Source: an uncultured Veillonella sp. | GTDB lineage: Bacteria > Bacillota > Negativicutes > Veillonellales > Veillonellaceae | DNA length: 10,925 nt | Assembly (NCBI GenBank): GCA_900549845.1 | Contig: URPT01000045.1 | Location: 1 to 10,925 of the forward strand | Direction of reading: 5' to 3' | In this document: positions 7,310 through 10,925 of the stretch, in pieces | Numbering within the stretch: the first letter of the stretch is position 1 | How the letters are laid out: every line of letters begins with the position of its first letter | Program-made: the position numbers and the translations under genes | Notes under the pieces: model-generated | The model's database searches: none | Seen by the model: only the letters and a program-made list of their open reading frames with translations | What the model was told of the DNA's origin: nothing

Positions 7310-8091
7310 TGAATACCGCTATTGATGTAAAACAGTTATCCGTAACTCTTGGCAATCGTCATATTCTACATGATATTAATGTATCGGTTCCTATCGGTAA
7401 AATTACGACATTAATAGGACCTAATGGTTGTGGTAAAAGTACACTCTTACGGTCTATGATTGGATATATTCATAGTCCTCGTGAATGTGTGACTATTTTA
7501 GGTAAACCATTACAGTCGTATTCACAAAATGAATTGGCACGTCAAATGGCGTTTCTGCCACAGGTGCCTAATATGCCAAAGGATATGACCGTAGAAGAAT
7601 TGGTATATTGTGGACGGTATCCATACCAAAATTGGTGGAAAAACACGGCTAAAGAAGATCGTGAAATCGTTGACTATGCGTTACATATCACGAAAACGAA
7701 TCATTTGAGAGAACAATTAATCCCATCCCTATCTGGTGGCGAACGGCAACGCGTTTGGATTGCTATGGCACTAGCACAGCAACCAAAATTATTAGTCTTA
7801 GACGAACCAACAACGTATTTAGATATTAATCACCAATTAGAAATTATGGAGTTATTGAAACGCTTAAATAAGGAACAAAATTTAACCGTTCTCATGGTAC
7901 TTCACGAACTAACACAGGCGGTTCAATATTCACATCATATGGCTGTTATAAAAGAAGGGTATTTAGTAACGTCAGGAGAAACAAATAAAATAATATCGGA
8001 TGAGTTGTTTAGAGATGTTTTCTCTGTAGATGTACAACTTGATACATTTGATAATAAAAAATATGTGCGCGTAAAAGGATTAGTTGAGTAG
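7309..8091 (+). CDS. ABC importer ATPase, BtuD/FepC family
   Basis: This is the cytoplasmic ATPase that powers the permease encoded just upstream. The 260-aa protein has Walker A GPNGCGKST (37-45), a Q-loop glutamine in FLPQVPNMP (Gln85), the ABC signature LSGGERQR (141-148), Walker B with catalytic Glu in LLVLDEPTTYLD (Glu166) and the H-loop His199 in LHEL. All parts needed for ATP hydrolysis are therefore present. It is clearly of the iron-chelate/B12 type (FepC/FhuC/BtuD). Translation is coupled to the permease through TAATG at 7307-7311, with SD AGGAGGG at 7295-7301. It ends 12 bases before a bidirectional terminator. Confidence 0.95.
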   Translation: MNTAIDVKQLSVTLGNRHILHDINVSVPIGKITTLIGPNGCGKSTLLRSMIGYIHSPRECVTILGKPLQSYSQNELARQMAFLPQVPNMPKDMTVEELVYCGRYPYQNWWKNTAKEDREIVDYALHITKTNHLREQLIPSLSGGERQRVWIAMALAQQPKLLVLDEPTTYLDINHQLEIMELLKRLNKEQNLTVLMVLHELTQAVQYSHHMAVIKEGYLVTSGETNKIISDELFRDVFSVDVQLDTFDNKKYVRVKGLVE

Positions 8092-8103
8092 CTTGATATT
8101 AAT

Positions 8104-8143
8104 AAAAAAGAGGGCATTCCCTATTTGGGGGATGCCCTCTTTT
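8104..8143. terminator. Bidirectional terminator between converging operons
   Basis: AAAAGAGGGCAT at 8106-8117 pairs perfectly with ATGCCCTCTTTT at 8132-8143. The stem continues through a T-G wobble and three C-G pairs to a six-base loop at 8122-8127. A-runs on the left and T-runs on the right give a U-tract in either direction. It lies between the ATPase stop (+) and the binding-protein stop (-), so it can serve both operons. Confidence 0.92.
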
Positions 8144-8158
8144 GCATGATGCAATATG

Positions 8159-9100
8159 TTAGAATGTAACATTAATACCATAGGCTTCTTTAACTAAACG
8201 TGCCATAGCTTCTGGTGTTTGTAGACCTGGGTTTAATAGGAATAGTTTAGATGGTAAATATATTACGCGGTTATTTTGTACAGCTTTTAAATTAGCCCAT
8301 GCAGGATTATCTGTCATAGCTTGTTTCATAGCTTTTGTAATTTCTTCTTCTTTACCCATTGTAACAACGAAGATAATATCAGGGTTATCTGCAGTCAATG
8401 TTTCAAGAGAGTAAGGGACAGTTTTATCCTTAGTTGTGCCTTCTAAGTGGGAGGCAACAACGTTTGTCATGCCTAGCTCTTTTACCATGGATGCAGTAAC
8501 TGCTTCATCAGTTTCAGCAGTTACACCCTTTCCTGTGGCACGTAACACGGCAACACGTGCAGGCTGTTGGTTTTTAATAGCATCTTTTACCTTTTGAATG
8601 TTGCTTTCATAGGTTGCAATAACGGATTTAGCTTTATCTTGATGGTTTGTTAACTCGCCAAGGAATGTTAGCATTGGTACATTATCCTTGATGCCATCGT
8701 AATTAAAAAGCACTGCTGGAATATTGTTAGATTGTAATTGGGATTCATATTTTTTATGTTGATTTACTAAACCCAATACCACATCTGGCTTCAAGCCTAA
8801 TAGTTGTTCCATGTTGATATTAGCCGTTTGACCTAATGCAGGTAATGCTTCTAAATCTGGAGCTAATTTATCTGTTGTGCTAGCACGGGAGATAGCCTTG
8901 CCATCCACTGCGTATAGCATGGACAATACAGAGTTTGAAAGAACAGCGATGCGTTGCGGATCCTTTGGTACAGTGTAGGTTTCACCATTAAAGGTAAGTT
9001 CCTTCGTAGTAGCAGAAGAGCTGGATGTGGATTTACCACACCCAGCTATTGCTAGTACAACCATGACCAAAGCTAGACTACAGAGTAGTAATTTTTTCAT
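8159..9100 (-). CDS. Lipoprotein substrate-binding protein, BtuF/FepB-like
   Basis: This is the binding protein that would hand the substrate to the FecCD/BtuC-type permease. The 313-aa product starts MKKLLL, has a hydrophobic stretch and a lipobox IAGC ending at Cys21, so it is predicted to be lipid-anchored in the periplasm. A Ser-rich linker follows (residues 24-29). Class III binding-protein features are VPKDPQRIAVLSNSVLSML (44-62), the ALGQTANINMEQLLGLKPDVVLG block (88-110), a long central helix at about 152-176 and the C-terminal lobe with NPDIIFVVTMG (239-249). SD AGGAG (complement of 9107-9111) is six bases before the ATG. It is the second gene after cbiK (51-bp gap), probably on one transcript. 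The ligand (cobalamin, haem, iron chelate) cannot be read from the sequence. Confidence 0.9.
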   Translation of the reverse strand: MKKLLLCSLALVMVVLAIAGCGKSTSSSSATTKELTFNGETYTVPKDPQRIAVLSNSVLSMLYAVDGKAISRASTTDKLAPDLEALPALGQTANINMEQLLGLKPDVVLGLVNQHKKYESQLQSNNIPAVLFNYDGIKDNVPMLTFLGELTNHQDKAKSVIATYESNIQKVKDAIKNQQPARVAVLRATGKGVTAETDEAVTASMVKELGMTNVVASHLEGTTKDKTVPYSLETLTADNPDIIFVVTMGKEEEITKAMKQAMTDNPAWANLKAVQNNRVIYLPSKLFLLNPGLQTPEAMARLVKEAYGINVTF

Positions 9101-9151
9101 GATGTACTCCTATGTACGTTATATAACAATACTAGTTAAATTGTAGATTGA

Positions 9152-10141
9152 CTATTTTTGTAATGCGTCCCAAGATTCGTTAGCACGTTCAACGAATAAG
9201 TTACGGATGTTAGGGTTTTCACCTAAGCCATGGATGTAAGTGTCAACTTTGAAGCCTTCTTTTTGAAGGATGGATTTATGGGAATCTGGTTCGGCACCAG
9301 CCATGTCGTTGTTTGCATGGTCGCCAGCAACCATCATGAATGGCATCAATGTAACATGTTTAATACCATGTAATTTCAATTGAGGGATAACTTGTTCAAG
9401 ATTTGGAGTACCTTCTACTGTGTAGATAAATACATTTTTCATACCAAGAGTATGGATACGGTCTTGAATTACAGAATAATAAGCATTGGAAGGATCTGGA
9501 GTACCATGAGCCATGATAAGAAGAGCGTCTTCTTTGCCTAATTTAGGGAATTGAGATTGAACAGCTTTTAATGTTTCAATAACTTGGTCAGTTTGGTTTT
9601 CTTGACCCATCCAGTACATAAGAGATGTACCAAGTGTCATTTTTTTGAAATTATCTTTGTACAAATTATATACTGCTGCATCGTAGTTGTATTCCATACC
9701 AGGGATTACGTCAAGGGATGCTAATGCAACGCGAGTGTAACCGTCTTTTTTGAGTTCAGCCAAAGCTTCTTCAGGAGTTGGGTAAGTAATACCTTCTTTT
9801 TGTTGGATACGATCACGAATGATATGGCTTGTGAAAGCTGTAACTACTTTTGTGTTTGGATGAGCTGCTTTAATAGCATCTACAGTTGCATCGATTGTTT
9901 TCGCACGAGTATCTTTATAAGTTGTACCAAAGCTCATAACAACGATAGCATCTTTGTTTGGCAAGTTTTGTAAAGCTTCAGTATTGTGTGTACGAACACC
10001 AATTGCAGCAGCTTCTTTCAATGCTGGAGTAGGATCTTTTACTTCTTCATTTAATTGATATGCAGCATTAGATACAACTGGTGCACCAAAGGATACTGCA
10101 AGACCTAGAATAGCGGATGCTAATGCTAATTGTTTTTTCAT
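9152..10141 (-). CDS. cbiK: Exported CbiK-type sirohydrochlorin cobaltochelatase / tetrapyrrole metal chelatase
   Basis: CbiK inserts Co2+ into sirohydrochlorin. The metal ligands known in Salmonella CbiK (His145, Glu175, His207) have matches in order and spacing here: His212 in MAHGTPDPSN, Glu243 in VEGTPN and His275 in AGDHANND. Unlike the cytoplasmic enzyme, this 329-aa protein has a signal peptide: MKKQ, a hydrophobic core at about 5-20, and a cleavage site near SNA-A or NAA-Y (25-28). An exported form is known in Desulfovibrio (CbiKp). The start is taken as 10141, because SD AGGAG lies seven bases before it; an ATG at 10159 adds MDRSIK but has no SD. The binding-protein gene follows. The physiological role (cobalt loading, or metal removal from or insertion into an imported tetrapyrrole) is open. 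Confidence 0.88.
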   Translation of the reverse strand: MKKQLALASAILGLAVSFGAPVVSNAAYQLNEEVKDPTPALKEAAAIGVRTHNTEALQNLPNKDAIVVMSFGTTYKDTRAKTIDATVDAIKAAHPNTKVVTAFTSHIIRDRIQQKEGITYPTPEEALAELKKDGYTRVALASLDVIPGMEYNYDAAVYNLYKDNFKKMTLGTSLMYWMGQENQTDQVIETLKAVQSQFPKLGKEDALLIMAHGTPDPSNAYYSVIQDRIHTLGMKNVFIYTVEGTPNLEQVIPQLKLHGIKHVTLMPFMMVAGDHANNDMAGAEPDSHKSILQKEGFKVDTYIHGLGENPNIRNLFVERANESWDALQK

Positions 10142-10148
10142 TTTAATA

Positions 10149-10153
10149 CTCCT
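10149..10153 (-). promoter_or_regulatory. Ribosome binding site that fixes the cbiK start
   Basis: On the minus strand AGGAG, within ATAGGAGTA, lies seven bases before the ATG at 10141. The same nine bases precede the binding-protein gene downstream. The alternative ATG at 10159 lies upstream of this SD and has none of its own, so 10141 is the better start. Confidence 0.85.
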
Positions 10154-10175
10154 ATCCATAACTTAACTACAAGTC

Positions 10176-10251
10176 TATGCAATGATCTAAGTAATTTGAA
10201 TAATTTTATATAAAAGATATAGTTTATAGATTACTATAGATATATTGCATA
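10176..10251 (-). other. Long hairpin in the cbiK leader
   Basis: The two arms 10176-10195 and 10230-10251 are complementary over 19 pairs: eight (TATGCAAT with ATTGCATA), a small internal loop, five (ATCTA with TAGAT), a one-base bulge, then six (AGTAAT with ATTACT). The 34-nt loop holds a smaller possible stem, TATAAA 10209-10214 with TTTATA 10223-10228. In the minus-strand transcript it would begin about ten bases after the predicted start point and end some 22 bases before the SD. The DNA is A+T-rich, so chance pairing is possible, but the arms match in order almost end to end. Confidence 0.5.
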
Positions 10252-10268
10252 TATATAACCTTAAGCCA

Positions 10269-10297
10269 ATCGTAACAAAGGAACATAGGGGTGTCAA
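10269..10297 (-). promoter_or_regulatory. Sigma-70-type promoter for cbiK and the binding protein
   Basis: On the minus strand a perfect -35 TTGACA (complement of 10292-10297) is followed after exactly 17 bases by TACGAT (complement of 10269-10274), four of six matches to the -10 consensus. Transcription would begin near 10262, giving a leader of about 120 nt. This is the best promoter-like sequence in the window. Confidence 0.65.
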
Positions 10298-10314
10298 TAA
10301 ACCCCATACCCCTA
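10286..10314. promoter_or_regulatory. Candidate operator over the cbiK -35 box
   Basis: TAGGGGT at 10286-10292 and its exact complement ACCCCTA at 10308-10314 form a seven-base inverted repeat. A further ACCCCAT at 10301-10307 stands directly next to the second arm. The repeat surrounds and partly covers the TTGACA box at 10292-10297, a typical place for a repressor site. No known regulator motif is recognised. Confidence 0.4.
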
Positions 10315-10460
10315 GAAGTATAGGAAAATTAAGGGTTTTTAAGCAATTTATGTGATGAATATAGTATAGTATTAGCTTTTATAATTATATTCTTTTTGGT
10401 TATAAGGATATGAATGTGTGAATATATGAGTAATTTTATTCTACTTTATATCCAGCATAC

Positions 10461-10597
10461 TTTGATGGGGCCCAATAACATTACTACAAATAAATTAAAA
10501 ATGACGACCTATACTTGTTTGTTCCTCGTTCCTGATGTCACTACACAAGTACAGGTCGTCATTTTTATTACTGTAGTTGTGTAGGCGTCCCATCAAA
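10461..10597. repeat. 137-bp imperfect inverted-repeat element
   Basis: Both ends read inward as TTTGATGGG (10461-10469 and complement of 10589-10597). Between them the arms share further blocks: ACTACA 10483-10488 with TGTAGT 10572-10577, then AAAAATGACGACCT 10497-10510 with AGGTCGTCATTTTT 10553-10566, then, after one mismatch, TACTTGT with ACAAGTA (10512-10518, 10545-10551). CATA and TATG just outside the ends can also pair. No clear target-site duplication is seen and there is no ORF inside. It could be a small non-autonomous mobile element (MITE-like), an insertion-sequence remnant, or a structured RNA. The inner stem, flanked by A- and T-runs, would work as a terminator in either direction. 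Confidence 0.55.
10541..10584 (+). other. Alternative hairpin competing with the inner stem of the repeat
   Basis: CTACACAAGTACAG at 10541-10554 and CTGTAGTTGTGTAG at 10571-10584 are complementary at 13 of 14 positions, with a 16-nt loop. This stem uses bases 10545-10554, which the terminator-like inner stem (10497-10518 with 10545-10566) also needs. The two structures therefore cannot form together, as in an attenuator. Confidence 0.45.
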
Positions 10598-10604
10598 ATA
10601 TGAT
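10577..10604 (+). promoter_or_regulatory. Weak candidate promoter for the gene at 10663
   Basis: TTGTGT at 10577-10582 and TATGAT at 10599-10604 are 16 bases apart. The -10 matches the consensus well (five of six), the -35 poorly (three of six). A second -10-like TATAAT occurs at 10606-10611 without a partner. The -35 would lie inside the right arm of the inverted-repeat element. Confidence 0.3.
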
Positions 10605-10662
10605 ATATAATAAATATAAAATTTTAGTAAAATAAAATTATCAGATAAAAGAGAGAAGGACT

Positions 10663-10925
10663 ATGTTTGGTTTTATTGAGAGAGAACAAATACTTTTAAA
10701 ACAAAATGTATACAATCTAATACATAATACTAGAATATCTTTTTTATTTATTTTAGTAGGGGGATTTTTTATTTATGTGCTGGGTAATATACATATAAAT
10801 AGAGGAGCAACTTATGATTTGTATTGGTATTATGTACGATATTTTTATAAGCTGCTAGGTTTATGTGTTGTCTATGATTTATGTAGACGCAGGCTATATG
10901 ACTATGGTTTTTCAAGTAATTGGTA
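10663..10925 (+). CDS. Small membrane protein, possibly DUF805-like (3' partial)
   Basis: An open frame runs from the ATG at 10663 to the window end without a stop (87 residues visible). GAGAGAAGGA at 10651-10660 serves as SD, although its AAGGA part is unusually close to the ATG. The product is rich in Phe, Tyr, Leu and Ile. A likely membrane helix spans about residues 25-41 (ISFLFILVGGFFIYVLG) and a second, shorter hydrophobic stretch about 61-74. The pattern NTRIS at 22-26 followed some 50 residues later by RRRLYDYGFSSNW (75-87) recalls DUF805 inner-membrane proteins, which carry a GR-x-SR segment and then RRLHD-x-G-x-SGWW. The match is by eye only and incomplete. No function can be given. 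Confidence 0.55.
   Translation, partial: MFGFIEREQILLKQNVYNLIHNTRISFLFILVGGFFIYVLGNIHINRGATYDLYWYYVRYFYKLLGLCVVYDLCRRRLYDYGFSSNW

Larger units (their letters stand above)
10142..10662. other. A+T-rich intergenic region without a recognised gene
   Basis: About 520 bases separate the divergent cbiK and the gene at 10663. The part next to cbiK holds its leader hairpin, promoter and candidate operator. Positions 10315-10455 are plain A+T-rich sequence in which no gene or clear structure is seen. Positions 10461-10597 hold the inverted-repeat element. No cobalamin riboswitch (B12 box) is recognisable on either strand. Confidence 0.7.

Noticed and set aside
9118..9127. GTTATATAAC palindrome between cbiK and the binding-protein gene
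   Set aside because: Ten A+T-rich bases forming a palindrome are expected by chance, and there is no T-run to make it a terminator.
10142..10159. ATG at 10159 as the cbiK start (adds MDRSIK)
   Set aside because: No SD precedes it, while ATAGGAGTA sits seven bases from the ATG at 10141, where a standard signal peptide begins.
10142..10460. Cobalamin riboswitch ahead of cbiK
   Set aside because: No B12-box-like sequence or the usual multi-stem layout was found on the minus strand; the leader is too A+T-rich and short.

Overview
The window looks like chromosomal DNA from an anaerobic, low-to-moderate G+C bacterium that nevertheless has a Gram-negative envelope. The best guess is Veillonella or a close relative in the Negativicutes. 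This is an inference from the complete run of oxygen-independent (cbi) cobalamin genes, the strong SD sequences, the A+T-rich intergenic DNA and the exported CbiK. No rRNA or other taxonomic marker is present.

Layout. (1) Positions 2-6174, + strand: a tightly packed corrin-ring operon in the order cbiD (5' end cut by the window edge), cbiE, cbiT, cbiF, cbiG, cbiH, cbiJ, cbiC. Neighbours overlap or sit within one base of each other, and the run ends at a 13-bp stem-loop at 6178-6219. (2) Positions 6314-8091, + strand: a two-gene ABC importer unit, a FecCD/BtuC-type permease and its ATPase, ending in a bidirectional terminator at 8104-8143. (3) Positions 10141-8159, - strand: an exported CbiK-type metal chelatase followed by a lipoprotein substrate-binding protein. 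This unit runs head-on into the importer operon. (4) Positions 10142-10662: about 520 bp of A+T-rich DNA without a recognisable gene. It holds a good promoter, a candidate operator and a long leader hairpin for cbiK, and a 137-bp imperfect inverted-repeat element. (5) Positions 10663-10925, + strand: the start of a small membrane protein, cut by the window edge.

How it works together. The eight cbi products cover most of the steps from cobalt-factor III to cobyrinic acid: CbiH, F, G, D, J, E, T, C. CbiL, CbiA and the later adenosylation and loop-assembly enzymes are not in the window. The transporter half contains every part of a type II importer (binding protein, permease, ATPase), plus a chelatase that its signal peptide would place outside the cytoplasm. 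Cobalamin/corrinoid uptake is the simplest reading given the neighbouring operon. An exported CbiK beside a binding protein also resembles the chelatase-linked haem/iron uptake arrangement known for the P. gingivalis Iht (FetB/IhtB) system.

The points most worth following up are the exported chelatase module, the 106-nt cbiG/cbiH overlap, the mutually exclusive hairpins in the 137-bp inverted repeat, and the structured leader of cbiK.
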